Shown in pieces: positions 19,092-28,990 of a stretch of DNA of 64,000 nt (its first letter is position 1; every line of letters starts with the position of its first letter). Source of the stretch: Candidatus Pantoea deserta (GTDB lineage: Bacteria > Pseudomonadota > Gammaproteobacteria > Enterobacterales > Enterobacteriaceae); NCBI RefSeq assembly GCF_003813865.1, contig NZ_RMVG01000004.1, positions 62,001 to 126,000 of the forward strand, read 5' to 3'. The notes beneath the pieces are model-generated. The model had not been told where the DNA came from, did not search any database, and was given only the letters and a program-made list of their open reading frames with translations. The position numbers were made by a program, and so were the translations under genes.

Positions 19092-20459
19092 CTATGCTCT
19101 TTCCCTCTGCGACTGCCAGCGCGGCAAACGGATAGTCAGTTCCAGCCCACCCTCAGGCCGGTTTACCGCATGCACCTCGCCATGATGCGCCAGCACCACC
19201 TTCCGCACGATCGCCAGCCCCAGACCATAGCCCTTGCCCAGCAGCGGCGAGTTCACCCGCACAAAGGGATCGAAGATGCTGGACAGCTTCTCATTATCCA
19301 CGCCCGGTCCCTGATCGCGCACGCGGATCGCCAGCCACTGCTGCTCCGCCCTCAGGTTAACCTGAATATGCTGACCGGGCAGCGAGAAACGCAGCGCATT
19401 GCGCAGTACGTTTTCCACGCCGCGACGAATCAGCTCGGCGTTGCCGCGCACCGTATAATCTGTGCTCTCATCAACCTGAAAATCGACCTGCACGCCGGGG
19501 ATCTGCGCCTCGTAGCGCACGTCAGTCACCACCGCATGCACCAGACCGGTCAGGTCGAAATACTGTTCATCGGGGATGCTTTCATGTTCGGCCCGCGATA
19601 GCGTCAACAGCTCGCCAATCATTTTATCCAGCCGCCGCGCCTCTTCATCAATGCGGTCCAGAGAGGCGTTAACACTCTCCGGCGTCTGGCGCGCCAGGCC
19701 GGTCGCCAGCTGCAAGCGCGCCAGCGGCGACCGCAGCTCATGGGAAATGTCATGCAACAGCTCTTCGCGCGCGCGCACCAGCGTATCGAGCCGTTCAACC
19801 ATGGCGTCGAAGGCTTCCGCCACGTTAGACAGCTCATCATGACGTTTGCGCATCATCGGAAAGAGCCGCACGCTGAGATCGCCGTTCGACACGCGCGTAA
19901 ATCCTTCGCGCAGCTGGCGCATTGGCCGCGTCAGGTTCCACGCCAGCAGCAGACTGAACAGCAATCCCACCGACCCGGCAAACATAAACATGGGTTCAGG
20001 GATATTCAGAATGCGACGCGGCCCGTCCATTCCCATCGAGCTGTCTTCGCGCAGCCCTTTGACGTTGTAACGCAGTTCATACTCTTTGCCATCCGCGCCC
20101 TTTACCCAGCGCACAATGACGTCAGGGAATTTTCCTTTGAACGGTGGATTAAAGCTCTCCGGCAAGGATTCAGCGCTGGCGGCGCGCGCGTGTTGGATCA
20201 CGGAAAAGAACTGACGATCGTTAGGCTCCCAGTCCGCCATCATATCTTCCAGCGCCGCCGGCCCACCGCGCTCCAGCATCGAGACGGCGGACGCCATCTG
20301 CAAATTTACAATGCGGCGCGTGGCGATAATCTCCGGCGGCTCATGGCGATTGCCGGCGATATTGAAGCCGAGCCAGAGTAGCTGACTGATGATAACGAAC
20401 ACGATCCAGAAGCCAATAAGGATCTTCCAGAACATACGCCCACGATAGTTTTGTCTCAT
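19092..20459 (-). CDS. CpxA-like two-component sensor histidine kinase
   Basis: 455 residues. Membrane helix 1 (about 10-33), a periplasmic segment (about 35-155), helix 2 (about 158-175), HAMP (about 176-230), HisKA with phospho-accepting His240 in LLHDISHELRSPLARLQ, and a HATPase domain with the N-box NVLRNALRFS and G-boxes DQGPGVD and GYGLGLAIV. Domain layout and the H-box are closest to the CpxA/RstB group, but the genuine cpxA is expected elsewhere, so this is probably a paralog. It overlaps the response-regulator stop by 4 bases. A start 8 codons inside (Met9) is also possible. Signal unknown; neither neighbour suggests it. Confidence 0.85.
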   Translation of the reverse strand: MRQNYRGRMFWKILIGFWIVFVIISQLLWLGFNIAGNRHEPPEIIATRRIVNLQMASAVSMLERGGPAALEDMMADWEPNDRQFFSVIQHARAASAESLPESFNPPFKGKFPDVIVRWVKGADGKEYELRYNVKGLREDSSMGMDGPRRILNIPEPMFMFAGSVGLLFSLLLAWNLTRPMRQLREGFTRVSNGDLSVRLFPMMRKRHDELSNVAEAFDAMVERLDTLVRAREELLHDISHELRSPLARLQLATGLARQTPESVNASLDRIDEEARRLDKMIGELLTLSRAEHESIPDEQYFDLTGLVHAVVTDVRYEAQIPGVQVDFQVDESTDYTVRGNAELIRRGVENVLRNALRFSLPGQHIQVNLRAEQQWLAIRVRDQGPGVDNEKLSSIFDPFVRVNSPLLGKGYGLGLAIVRKVVLAHHGEVHAVNRPEGGLELTIRLPRWQSQRERA

Positions 20460-21136
20460 CGAATGCGATAACCGATACTGCGCACCGTTTCGATATTAAT
20501 GCTGTCAGCGGTCAGCGCGGCCAGCTTCTGGCGAATATTGCTGATATGCACATCGACGCTGCGATCGTAGGCTTCGCGCGGACGCCCCAGCCCTTTTTCC
20601 GACAGCTCGTCTTTCGACACCACGCGATCCGGCGCGCGCATCAGCAGATCCAGCAGATTAAACTCTGATGCCGTCAGATCGAAGGCTTTGCCCTGCCATT
20701 CGGTAATGCGCGTGGCGGGATTCAGCGTCAGTTCGCCCCAGTGCAGCACGTCCTTTTTATCCGGCAGCGGCGCCTGCTCCTCAAAGCGACGCAGCACGGC
20801 CCGCAGGCGCGCGACCAGCTCACGCGGATAGCAGGGTTTTGGCACATAGTCGTCCGCTCCCATCTCCAGCCCGATAACGCGATCGATATTGTCGCCTTTC
20901 GCCGTCAGCATGATCACCGGCAGGCGGCTGTTTTGTCGCACCTGGCGCAGCACATCAATACCGCTCATATCCGGCAGCATAATATCGAGGATCATGGCGG
21001 TGTATTGTCCGGAAAGGGCGCCGTCAATTCCCGCGCTGCCGGTTAAAACCAGCTGAGTTTCAAAGCCTTCCGCAATAAGGTACTGGCTGAGCATGGTGCC
21101 CAGCTCTACATCATCATCAACTAACAAAATTTTCAT
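20456..21136 (-). CDS. OmpR/CpxR-family response regulator
   Basis: 226 residues. Receiver domain with acidic pocket DDD at 7-9, phospho-acceptor Asp51 (MILDIMLPDMSG), Thr in MLTAK and Lys in KPCYPREL near 103. C-terminal winged helix (about 130-226: FDLTASEFNLLDLLM, then SVDVHISNIRQKL). KPCYPREL is a less common variant of the CpxR KPF motif. It is first in the operon, ahead of the kinase. In E. coli the interval between crr and cysM holds unrelated genes, so the pair is a lineage-specific insertion at this site. Confidence 0.88.
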   Translation of the reverse strand: MKILLVDDDVELGTMLSQYLIAEGFETQLVLTGSAGIDGALSGQYTAMILDIMLPDMSGIDVLRQVRQNSRLPVIMLTAKGDNIDRVIGLEMGADDYVPKPCYPRELVARLRAVLRRFEEQAPLPDKKDVLHWGELTLNPATRITEWQGKAFDLTASEFNLLDLLMRAPDRVVSKDELSEKGLGRPREAYDRSVDVHISNIRQKLAALTADSINIETVRSIGYRIR

Positions 21137-21253
21137 GGTGTTCTCTCGCCTGAATTGTCGCTATTTTGTCCTGAGCGGACGCCGGACGCAGCCGATTTTA
21201 CGCGTTCCTTACAGATTCGACGTCAGAAGATGCTCTGGAGGACTATAGACACA

Positions 21254-21277
21254 TTCGGCCCGCTAGTCCGGGCCGAA
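21254..21277 (-). terminator. Hairpin downstream of cysM
   Basis: TTCGGCCCG with CGGGCCGAA (9-bp stem, 6-base loop), 12 bases beyond the cysM stop. The T-run is poor, so termination may be weak. Confidence 0.55.
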
Positions 21278-21289
21278 GCAGCAAGAGGG

Positions 21290-22171
21290 TTACTGATAGA
21301 CGCCGGTAGAGAGATAGCGATCGCCGCGATCGCAGACGATGGCGACGATCACGCTACCCGGCTGCGCCTGAGCGATGCGTAACGCGCCCGCCACTGCGCC
21401 GCCGGAGCTGACGCCGCAGAAAATGCCTTCGCGCCTTGCCAGCGCGCGCATAGTCTCTTCCGCTTCAGACTGTCCCATATCCATCACCTCATCCACCAGT
21501 TCGGGGCGATAGATGCCGGGCAGGTAGGCCTGCGGCCAGCGGCGAATGCCAGGAATGGCGCTCCCCTCTTTCGGCTGCAATCCCACAATCTTTACGCTGC
21601 TGCTTTGTTCTTTCAGGTAACGGCCAACGCCGGTAATGGTGCCGGTGGTGCCCATGCTGGAGACAAAATGGGTCAGCCGTCCGGCGCTCTGCTGCCAGAT
21701 TTCCGGGCCGGTCGTTTGATAGTGGCCAAGGGGGTTGTCAGGGTTATTGAACTGATCGAGCACATGCCCTTCGCCGCGCGCCATCATGCTCAGCGCCAGG
21801 TCGCGCGCGCCCTCCATGCCCAGCTCACGGCTCACCAGCACCAGCTCAGCGCCATAAGCGCGCATGGCGTCCTGCCGCTCTTTGCTCATATTTTCAGGCA
21901 TCAGCAGGCGCAGCGCATAGCCTTTCATCGCGGCGATCATCGCCAGCGCGATGCCGGTATTGCCGCTGGTCGCTTCAATCAGACGATCGCCCGGCGCAAT
22001 CTCGCCGCGCAGCTCGGCCTGATGGATCATCGACCAGGCGGCGCGATCCTTGACCGAGCCTGCGGGATTATTGCCTTCCAGCTTGAGCCAGATTTCACTG
22101 CCGTTGGCAGGCGTCAGGCGCTGGAGTTTGATCAGCGGCGTATTGCCGATAGTGTTATGCAGAGTGGTCAA
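21290..22171 (-). CDS. cysM: Cysteine synthase B
   Basis: 293 residues from a TTG at 22171 (MTTLHNTIGNTPLIKL), which lines up with the usual CysM start. The upstream in-frame ATG at 22219 would add 16 hydrophobic residues and overlap cysA, which is not expected. Lys41 (GSVKDR) holds PLP; TSGNTG and GTTGTITG bind substrate and phosphate. CysM makes cysteine from O-acetylserine with sulfide and also uses thiosulfate to give S-sulfocysteine, matching the thiosulfate uptake system encoded just upstream. Last gene of cysPTWAM. Confidence 0.95.
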   Translation of the reverse strand: MTTLHNTIGNTPLIKLQRLTPANGSEIWLKLEGNNPAGSVKDRAAWSMIHQAELRGEIAPGDRLIEATSGNTGIALAMIAAMKGYALRLLMPENMSKERQDAMRAYGAELVLVSRELGMEGARDLALSMMARGEGHVLDQFNNPDNPLGHYQTTGPEIWQQSAGRLTHFVSSMGTTGTITGVGRYLKEQSSSVKIVGLQPKEGSAIPGIRRWPQAYLPGIYRPELVDEVMDMGQSEAEETMRALARREGIFCGVSSGGAVAGALRIAQAQPGSVIVAIVCDRGDRYLSTGVYQ

Positions 22172-22245
22172 GATGCGTTTCCCGGCGAACAAAGCGAGCA
22201 AAAAAAGGGCGGGAACCATCCCACCCGCTGTCGCGTGAGAAAATA

Positions 22246-23334
22246 TCAGGCGCTTTCGGCGAAGGCAACAGCCCGCAGCGGCGTGGCACCCTGATAGAGT
22301 CGCGCCTGTTGCAGGCCAACAAACAGGCGTTCCCCGCGCACCGGCGCGCTTTTTTCACCGTCGAACACCAGTGAGAAAGGCTCGCTCTGCCAGCCAGTCG
22401 GCTGTACCACCAGCTGCCAGAAGTGGCCGCGCGGGCTGACTTCCAGAATGTGTACCGGCAGCGGCGTCTCCAGGCTGCTCTGACGGGAAACATCAATTTC
22501 CCACGGACGCAGAAACAGCTCGACCTCGCCCTGATGCGCCGGCGTATAGCCCAGCGGCCAGTGATGCGCGCCGACGTGGAACTGCGAACCGTGGATCTCG
22601 CCGTCGAAGCGGTTCACTTCGCCGAGAAACTCCAGCACAAAACGGGTAGCGGGATCGCGCCACACCTCATCCGGCGTGCCGACCTGCTCGATATTGCCCT
22701 GGCTCATCACCACCACCCGGTCGGCAACTTCCATCGCCTCTTCCTGATCGTGCGTCACGAACACGCTGGTAAACTTCAGCTCTTCGTGCAGCTGGCGCAG
22801 CCAGCGACGCAGCTCTTTACGCACCTGGGCATCCAGCGCGCCGAACGGCTCGTCGAGTAGCAGAATTTGCGGCTCCACCGCCAGCGCACGCGCCAGCGCC
22901 ACGCGCTGTTTCTGACCGCCCGACAGCTGTGCCGGATAACGGTTCGCCAGATGCGCCAGCTGCACCATTTCCAGCAGACGGGTTACGCGCTGTTTGATTT
23001 CGGCGCCAGAGGGACGCTCGCGGCGCGGCAGCACCGTCAGGCCGAAAGCGATATTGTCGAACACCGTCATATGGCGGAACAGCGCATAGTGCTGAAACAC
23101 AAAGCCAACCTGACGGTCGCGCGCGTGCAGCGCGCTAACATCTTTATTGTGAAAGCGGATCTGTCCGCTGTTCTGATGCTCCAGTCCGGCGATAATACGC
23201 AGCAGCGTGGTTTTTCCGGAACCGGACGGACCCAGCAGCGCGACCATCTGACCAGAAGGAATATCCAGAGAAATATCGTTCAACACCGGGGTGCGACCGA
23301 AAGATTTATTGATCTGATTAATCTCAATGCTCAT
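22246..23334 (-). CDS. cysA: Sulfate/thiosulfate ABC transporter ATP-binding protein
   Basis: 362 residues. Walker [10 protein letters not shown] at 35-43, Q-loop FVFQHYALF, signature LSGGQKQR, Walker B ILLLDEP and switch His in VTHDQEE; a C-terminal TOBE-like regulatory domain fills about 240-355. Drives import with CysT and CysW. Its start overlaps cysW by 11 bases. Confidence 0.98.
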   Translation of the reverse strand: MSIEINQINKSFGRTPVLNDISLDIPSGQMVALLGPSGSGKTTLLRIIAGLEHQNSGQIRFHNKDVSALHARDRQVGFVFQHYALFRHMTVFDNIAFGLTVLPRRERPSGAEIKQRVTRLLEMVQLAHLANRYPAQLSGGQKQRVALARALAVEPQILLLDEPFGALDAQVRKELRRWLRQLHEELKFTSVFVTHDQEEAMEVADRVVVMSQGNIEQVGTPDEVWRDPATRFVLEFLGEVNRFDGEIHGSQFHVGAHHWPLGYTPAHQGEVELFLRPWEIDVSRQSSLETPLPVHILEVSPRGHFWQLVVQPTGWQSEPFSLVFDGEKSAPVRGERLFVGLQQARLYQGATPLRAVAFAESA

Positions 23335-24196
23335 GATTTTCCTCCTGTTGCAGGCGATGCTGCTGTTGCTCTAAACGCCACTGCAACACACTTTTCAGAA
23401 ACAGCGTCACAATTGCCATCAGGGTCAGCAGCGCGGCGGCGGTAAACGCGCCCACGACGTTGTAGTCCTGATGCAGTAATTCAATTTGCAGCGGCAGCGT
23501 GTAGGTTTCGCCGCGAATCGATCCCGATACCACCGAGACCGCGCCAAATTCGCCCAGAGTACGCGCGTTGGTCAGCACCACGCCGTACAGCATCGCCCAG
23601 CGGATGTTCGGCAGGGTAACGCGGCGGAACATCTGCCAGCCGGACGCGCCCAGCAGCACCGCCGCCTCATCTTCGTGGCTCCCCTGACTCAGCATCAGCG
23701 GCACCAGTTCACGCACCACAAACGGACAGGTCACGAACACGGTAGCCAGCACCATGCCGGGCCAGGCGAACATCACCTGGATGTTATGCGCGTCCAGCCA
23801 GCTCCCTGCGGTTCCGTTAACGCCCCAGAACAGCAGATACATCAGACCAGCCACCACCGGCGACACGGCGAAGGGAATATCAAACAGCGTCAGCAGCAGT
23901 TGACGCCCAGGGAAATTAAAGCGCGTGACCAGCCAGGCGAGCAGCGTGCCGAACACCAGATTGACCGGCACGGTAATCAGCGCCACCAGCACCGTTAGCC
24001 AGATAGCATGCAGCATGTCGCTGTCGGCAAGATTCTGGAAGGTAACGCCTAGCCCCATCTTCAGCGCTTCGTAGAAGATGGAGACCATCGGCACGACCAG
24101 CAGCAGCAGGGAGAACAGCACGCCGACGCCAATCAGCAGCCACTTGCCCCAGTTGACCGGCTGGCGGTCGGCGTTGATGTGTGAAATATCGGCCAT
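23324..24196 (-). CDS. cysW: Sulfate/thiosulfate ABC transporter permease CysW
   Basis: 290 residues, six membrane helices. The EAA-type loop that docks on CysA is [20 protein letters not shown], around 181-200. Inner-membrane heterodimer partner of CysT. Overlaps cysT by one base and cysA by 11. Confidence 0.97.
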   Translation of the reverse strand: MADISHINADRQPVNWGKWLLIGVGVLFSLLLLVVPMVSIFYEALKMGLGVTFQNLADSDMLHAIWLTVLVALITVPVNLVFGTLLAWLVTRFNFPGRQLLLTLFDIPFAVSPVVAGLMYLLFWGVNGTAGSWLDAHNIQVMFAWPGMVLATVFVTCPFVVRELVPLMLSQGSHEDEAAVLLGASGWQMFRRVTLPNIRWAMLYGVVLTNARTLGEFGAVSVVSGSIRGETYTLPLQIELLHQDYNVVGAFTAAALLTLMAIVTLFLKSVLQWRLEQQQHRLQQEENHEH

Positions 24197-25032
24197 TAGT
24201 GACCTCCCAGTCTGCGGCCAAAGCGGCTTTGCAGCGTGTTAATGGCAAACAGCAGCACCAGCGACGCAGCCAGGATCACCGACGCTATCGCGCTGGCGGC
24301 CGGATAGTCGAACTCCTGCAAACGCACAAAAATCATCAGCGAGGTGACCTCTGTTTTCCAGGCGATATTCCCGGCGATAAAGATAACCGCGCCAAACTCG
24401 CCGATGCTGCGCGTAAAGGAGAGCGCCGTGCCTGCCAGCAACGCAGGCGCCACTTCCGGCAGCACCACGCGGCGGAAGCTCTGCCACGGGGTCGCGCCCA
24501 GGGTTTGCGCCGCCTCTTCATATTCCGGTCCCAGCTCTTCCAGCACCGGCTGCACGGTACGCACCACAAAAGGAATGCTGGTAAAGGCCATCGCTACGGC
24601 GATGCCGAGCCAGGTATAGGAGACTTTGATGTCGAAAGCCTGGTAAATCCACTCGCCGTACCAGCCATTCACCGAGAACAGACCGGCCAGCGTCAGGCCC
24701 GCGACCGCCGTTGGCAGCGCGAACGGCAGATCCACCAGCCCATCCAGCAGCGTGCGGCCAGGAAAACGGTAGCGCGTTAAAATCCACGCCATAATCATGC
24801 CGAATACCGCATTAAACAGTGAGGCCACGCCCGCCGACAGCAGCGTGACTTTGTAGGCCGCCACCAGCTGTGGATTGCTGATCACGTCCCAGTACTGCGC
24901 CAGCGTCATCTGCGACAGCTGCATCAGCAGCGCGCTAATCGGCAGCAGCAGGATTAAGCAGGTGAATAACAGGCTGGTGCCGAGACTCAGGCCGAAGCCA
25001 GGCAAGACGCGTTTCTGACTTAACGCAAACAT
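24196..25032 (-). CDS. cysT: Sulfate/thiosulfate ABC transporter permease CysT (CysU)
   Basis: 278 residues, six membrane helices; EAA loop AQTLGATPWQSFRRVVLPE around 177-195. Pairs with CysW. One-base overlaps on both sides (cysP stop and cysW start) indicate translational coupling through the operon. Confidence 0.97.
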   Translation of the reverse strand: MFALSQKRVLPGFGLSLGTSLLFTCLILLLPISALLMQLSQMTLAQYWDVISNPQLVAAYKVTLLSAGVASLFNAVFGMIMAWILTRYRFPGRTLLDGLVDLPFALPTAVAGLTLAGLFSVNGWYGEWIYQAFDIKVSYTWLGIAVAMAFTSIPFVVRTVQPVLEELGPEYEEAAQTLGATPWQSFRRVVLPEVAPALLAGTALSFTRSIGEFGAVIFIAGNIAWKTEVTSLMIFVRLQEFDYPAASAIASVILAASLVLLFAINTLQSRFGRRLGGH

Positions 25033-26048
25033 TATCCACGCCCCGCTGATAACAGTTGATCCAGCTCGCCGCCGCTGGCGAAGTGGGTTTTCATGACGTT
25101 CTCCCAGTTGCCGAACTGATCTTCCACGCGAAACAGCTGCGTTTGCGGAAAGCGATCTTTGTGCGCATTCATCAGTTCAGGGTTGTTCACGCGATAATAG
25201 AAATCGGTAATGATCTGCTGCGCCTGCGGCGTGTAGAGATAGTTGAGATAGGCTTTCGCCGCGTCGCCGGTGTTATTGTGCTCGACGTTTTTGTCGACCC
25301 ACGCCACCGGGAACTCGGCGAGAATATCGGTTTTCGGCACCACAACCTCGTAATCATCCTTGCCGTACTGGTTACGGATGTTGTTCACCTCGGATTCAAA
25401 GCTGATCAGCACGTCACCCAGACCCCGCTCGGCGAAGGTCGTGGTCGCCCCGCGGCCACCGGTATCGAACACCTCAACGTTCTTAAGAAACTTCGCCATA
25501 AAGGCGCGGGTTTTCGCCTCGTCTCCGCCGTTGCTCTTGCTGGTCGCGCCCCAGGCCGCCAGCCAGGTATAGCGGCCGTTGCCGGAAGTTTTAGGATTTG
25601 GAAAAATCAGCTTCACGTTGTCGCGGCTTAAATCAGCCCAGTCGTGGATCTGCTTTGGATTGCCTTTACGCACCAGGAAGGCCATGGTGGAGTAAAACGG
25701 CGAGCTGTTGTTCGGCAAACGGCTTTGCCAGTCGGCCGCCACCAGATTGCCTTTATCGTGCAGCACCTGAACGTCGGTGACCTGGTTATAGGTCACCACG
25801 TCGGCACGCAGCCCTTGCAGGATCGCCAGCGCCTGTTTTGAAGAGCCAGCATGCGACATTTTAATGGTAAGTTTGTCGTCGGGATGGCTGGCATCCCACT
25901 GTTTTTCGAAAGGCGCATTCAGGGCGACAAACAGCTCGCGCGCGACATCGTACGAGCTGTTGAGCAGTTCGGTGGCATTCGCCGCGCCCGCAAGGCTGAG
26001 CGACAAGGCGATACCGCCAACGATATTTTTCATCGTTCTTTTAGTCAT
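25032..26048 (-). CDS. cysP: Thiosulfate/sulfate-binding periplasmic protein CysP
   Basis: 338 residues. Signal peptide 1-25 (ANA cleavage site), then the conserved [13 protein letters not shown] start of the mature protein and [13 protein letters not shown], the anion-binding segment. First gene of the cysPTWAM operon. An alternative start at the Met six residues in (MKNIV) is possible and would leave a normal signal peptide. Confidence 0.97.
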   Translation of the reverse strand: MTKRTMKNIVGGIALSLSLAGAANATELLNSSYDVARELFVALNAPFEKQWDASHPDDKLTIKMSHAGSSKQALAILQGLRADVVTYNQVTDVQVLHDKGNLVAADWQSRLPNNSSPFYSTMAFLVRKGNPKQIHDWADLSRDNVKLIFPNPKTSGNGRYTWLAAWGATSKSNGGDEAKTRAFMAKFLKNVEVFDTGGRGATTTFAERGLGDVLISFESEVNNIRNQYGKDDYEVVVPKTDILAEFPVAWVDKNVEHNNTGDAAKAYLNYLYTPQAQQIITDFYYRVNNPELMNAHKDRFPQTQLFRVEDQFGNWENVMKTHFASGGELDQLLSAGRG

Positions 26049-26211
26049 TGGGCACCCTGAGAAAACATAAGATCTGGCTCCCGCCAGCCGTTAGCCCAGT
26101 GTATTTATAACCCCACGAAAAGCAGTAGCGGTTTTATATATCGTTTGATGATTTCAAAGTCGAAAATGGCATAAGACGCTGCAAGAGTTTATGCCTGAAA
26201 CGGAAAAGCAA
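26049..26211 (-). promoter_or_regulatory. cysP upstream control region
   Basis: 163 bases between the yfeX terminator and cysP. On the minus strand an AT-rich block (26128-26155) is followed by a TATAAA-like -10 box (26109-26104). Such an AT-rich block upstream of a weak promoter is where CysB binds in cys operons; assignment is by position only. Confidence 0.4.
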
Positions 26212-26238
26212 CGGGCCGTCGAACGCGGCCCGAAGAGA
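26212..26238 (-). terminator. yfeX terminator
   Basis: CGGGCCG with CGGCCCG (7-bp stem) immediately after the yfeX stop, with a moderately T-rich tail on the minus strand. Confidence 0.5.
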
Positions 26239-27141
26239 TTATAACGCCTGCAACTGCGCCAGAGAGGGCGCATAGAAGTAGCTGCCGCTGACCGGTCTGG
26301 TGAAACGCAGCATGGCGTCGAACTTGCCGTCGCGCTCGCCGAACATGCTCAACAGCTGCTGTTCAATGTTGTAGAGCCGCGCCGCATAGGCGATAAAGTA
26401 CAGACCGTTCTTACCGCTGGCGCTGCCGTAGGGCAGACTCTGGCGCAGAATTTTCAATCCTTTGCCCTCTTCTTTCAGATCGACGCGCGCGACGTGAGAC
26501 GTCGTCAGACGCGCCTCGCCTTCCAGCTCCTGATTATCGGCTTTGGTGCGACCGATAACGGCCTCCTGCTTCTCCACCGCCATGCGGTTCCACACCTTCA
26601 GATTGTGCTCCCAGCGCTGGGTAAAAACGTAGCTGCCGCCTGCATCCACGCCGTCAGCAATAATGGCCACCGCTTCGCGCTGTTCGCCCTGCGGGTTTTC
26701 GGTGCCGTCCACGAAGCCGGAGAGATCGCGGTCTTCTGTCCAGCGAAAGCCCTGCACTTCTTCCTGCACGCTGATGGCATCGGCAAAAGCGGCGACGGCC
26801 GCCTGCGCCAGGGAAAAATTGACGTCGTGGCGCAGCGACTGGATATGGATCAGCAGATCGCGCTGAGTCGCGGGCGCAATACCGTTGCCCAGCGGCTGAA
26901 AATCCTTCAGCGCCGGCGCGCTGTCGCCGCGTTTCATATCGCGCCACAGCGCATCGCCAAACGCCACCACTGCGCCGAGACCCGCATCGGGAAAGCGCTG
27001 CTGGAGCGCGGTAAGCTGAGTAAGAAACGCCTGAACGCCGGCGCGCAGCGCCGCGCTGTCACCCTGAACGCTGGCTTCCAGCCAGATAGCAAAACGGCGG
27101 TGTTCCAGCAGGATCCCGCTCTGATAATGAGCCATGCTCAT
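26239..27141 (-). CDS. yfeX: Dye-decolorizing-type heme peroxidase YfeX
   Basis: 300 residues, class B Dyp-type. Distal GFVDGTENP with Asp145, proximal heme ligand His216 in TTSHVARVD, and [10 protein letters not shown]. Heme-containing cytoplasmic peroxidase; the E. coli enzyme oxidises porphyrinogens, and a claimed iron-releasing activity on heme is disputed. Two starts are possible, 27141 (MSMAHY) and 27135 (MAHY). The RBS GGAG is better spaced for the second. Followed by cysP on the same strand after a terminator; E. coli has the murQP region in this gap. Confidence 0.95.
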   Translation of the reverse strand: MSMAHYQSGILLEHRRFAIWLEASVQGDSAALRAGVQAFLTQLTALQQRFPDAGLGAVVAFGDALWRDMKRGDSAPALKDFQPLGNGIAPATQRDLLIHIQSLRHDVNFSLAQAAVAAFADAISVQEEVQGFRWTEDRDLSGFVDGTENPQGEQREAVAIIADGVDAGGSYVFTQRWEHNLKVWNRMAVEKQEAVIGRTKADNQELEGEARLTTSHVARVDLKEEGKGLKILRQSLPYGSASGKNGLYFIAYAARLYNIEQQLLSMFGERDGKFDAMLRFTRPVSGSYFYAPSLAQLQAL

Positions 27142-27216
27142 GCTCTCCGATATAATCTGATTTTCGCCGGTATCATACCGGAAAGCCTTTATGCGCTACG
27201 CCTTGTTTTTAAAGGA

Positions 27217-27837
27217 TTAACGCTGCCAGATGATTTTGCTCAATTTCCAGCTTTTTAGCACGTCATCCGACGGCATCAGGCCGTCCGGGCCGTGCCAGTC
27301 GCCGCTGTAGACATAAGAGAGGTGCTGGCTGCCCGGCGCGCGGCACGCCACATCATGGTTATTGCCCCCGCCCGCCAGCTTGCAGTTATTAAAAGCTTTA
27401 CTGAATTTGTCGCTAAAGGCGTCACCGATTTTGCTGCCATCCTGCGCGGCAATGCGGCTGTCGGTGACCTCAATGCGCTCTACGCTGCTGCGTCCGCTGA
27501 TTTGCATTTTCACCTCTCCGTCGTCCAGCGCCTGCCAGAACGCCACCACATCGCCGTTCTCGCTGCGCATGCCCTGACGCAGCTTATAGTCGCCGTTCAG
27601 GCCGTCGCTGATGGCGCTTTCGCTCATGGCGGTGGCGCTGCCGACGCCGCCGACGCCCTGTTCCGTCGCGGTCAGCGATGAGCCGAACCAGTTCCACGGC
27701 AGCGCCGATGACCAGTGATAGCTCAGCGGGTTATACCAGCTGACGTCGGAATCAGAGGAAGAGGCGGCGCCGGAGCTGGCGCAGCCGCTGAGCAGCGCCG
27801 CGGCCACCAGCAGGGAATAAGGTAAAGCTTTCATCAA
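27217..27837 (-). CDS. yfeY: YfeY-like lipoprotein
   Basis: 206 residues. Lipoprotein signal: LLSGC lipobox with Cys at about residue 19, then a Ser/Ala-rich spacer. The conserved core includes NPWNWFGSS-like ALPWNWFGSS, EQGVGG, the internal GDAFSDKFSKAFNNC and PDGLMPSDD near the C-terminus, matching E. coli YfeY, reported as a sigma-E-regulated envelope protein. Function unknown. Precedes yfeX on the same strand with a 75-base gap. Confidence 0.88.
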   Translation of the reverse strand: MMKALPYSLLVAAALLSGCASSGAASSSDSDVSWYNPLSYHWSSALPWNWFGSSLTATEQGVGGVGSATAMSESAISDGLNGDYKLRQGMRSENGDVVAFWQALDDGEVKMQISGRSSVERIEVTDSRIAAQDGSKIGDAFSDKFSKAFNNCKLAGGGNNHDVACRAPGSQHLSYVYSGDWHGPDGLMPSDDVLKSWKLSKIIWQR

Positions 27838-27898
27838 AACTCCTGTTAATACGGTGCCGACTGGCAGAACTCATTGGAGTCGCCCGGCGCAAAAAAGT

Positions 27899-28375
27899 TT
27901 ATTCCATTAGCTGATGTTCCTGCCGAAAACAGTCGCGCAGCCTGGCATTGAGCAGCAGCCACGTCAGCGCCAGCCCGTCGAACAGCGTCAGCAGCAGCGG
28001 CCAGGGGGACGTCAGCAGATCTCCTGCCGCAAAGGAGATGCCCTGCCACGCCAGATTCACCGCCAGCGACAGCGCCAGCACCCAGCGCCAGGCTTGCCAC
28101 AGGCGCGGCCAGCGCGAACGATAGCCGGTCAGCAGCAGGCCTGCCAGCGCAGGCGCGCCGAGCATTAGCCCAAGCCAGAATGCCTGTCGATCGGGATAGA
28201 ACAGCCCCAGCAGATCGCTGCCCTGCTGGCGCGACGCCCCCGCCATTATCAGCAGCAGCCAGGTTCGCGCCAGCAGCAGCAGGATAAGCCAAAAAAGAAA
28301 CGGCAGCCGCAGCTGCCCTTTCGCATCATATTCATCCGGCAAATACTTCACCGCATTAATACTCCCGATCCTCAA
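27899..28375 (-). CDS. yfeZ: DUF2919 inner membrane protein YfeZ
   Basis: 158 residues, four hydrophobic segments (about 24-45, 65-85, 92-112, 120-140). The N-terminal [15 protein letters not shown] and [13 protein letters not shown] match the DUF2919 family. Function unknown. Its start overlaps the ypeA stop by 20 bases, so it is translated in a ypeA-yfeZ pair. Confidence 0.87.
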   Translation of the reverse strand: MRIGSINAVKYLPDEYDAKGQLRLPFLFWLILLLLARTWLLLIMAGASRQQGSDLLGLFYPDRQAFWLGLMLGAPALAGLLLTGYRSRWPRLWQAWRWVLALSLAVNLAWQGISFAAGDLLTSPWPLLLTLFDGLALTWLLLNARLRDCFRQEHQLME

Positions 28376-28781
28376 TCAGCCGCTTACCGAGCAGCACTGA
28401 ATCAACCGGTTCATATTCCAGCTTCTCGTAAAACGCCACCACCTGATCGTTCTCTTCTCGCACCATCAGGTTGATTTTGGGGCAGCCGCGCGCGATCAGC
28501 TTTTTCTCCAGCCGGTTCATCAGCGCGTTGGCGAAGCCGCGCCCCTGATAATCAGGGTGCACCGCCAGATAGTAGGCGGAGCCGCGATGCCCGTCGTAGC
28601 CGCCCATCAGCGTGCCGACCACTTCGCCGCCCACTTCCGCTACCAGAAACAGATCCGCGTCATGGTTCATCTTGCGTTCGATATCCAGTTCCGGATCGTT
28701 CCACGGACGTAACAAATCGCAACGCTCCCAGAGCGTAATCACCTCTTCGAAATCTTCCTGGCGGAAAGCGCGAATTTCCAT
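28356..28781 (-). CDS. ypeA: GNAT-family N-acetyltransferase YpeA
   Basis: 141 residues, the E. coli length. GNAT fold: [20 protein letters not shown] (strands 2-4) and the acetyl-CoA loop [19 protein letters not shown] around 74-92. Soluble, acceptor unknown. Divergent from amiA across 209 bases. Confidence 0.93.
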   Translation of the reverse strand: MEIRAFRQEDFEEVITLWERCDLLRPWNDPELDIERKMNHDADLFLVAEVGGEVVGTLMGGYDGHRGSAYYLAVHPDYQGRGFANALMNRLEKKLIARGCPKINLMVREENDQVVAFYEKLEYEPVDSVLLGKRLIEDREY

Positions 28782-28990
28782 TGTATTTATCCTGCAATAA
28801 GCTCAATTCGCTGATTATCACGCATTCCGGGCCGCGCGCAACCCTGGTTAGCGCAGCGTGGAACAAAAAGCGGTAATTTTTCTGTTAGCAACCTGACATA
28901 CAAAGTAATGCGCTGAAAGGATTGCGCTGTCGCAGCGAACAAAACGTTACGATATAACACTGGGCACAATTTTCTCTAACGGGCCTGCAC

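Noticed and set aside
18830-19135. 101-codon frame after crr.
   Set aside because: It starts inside crr, crosses the operon terminator and has no family resemblance.
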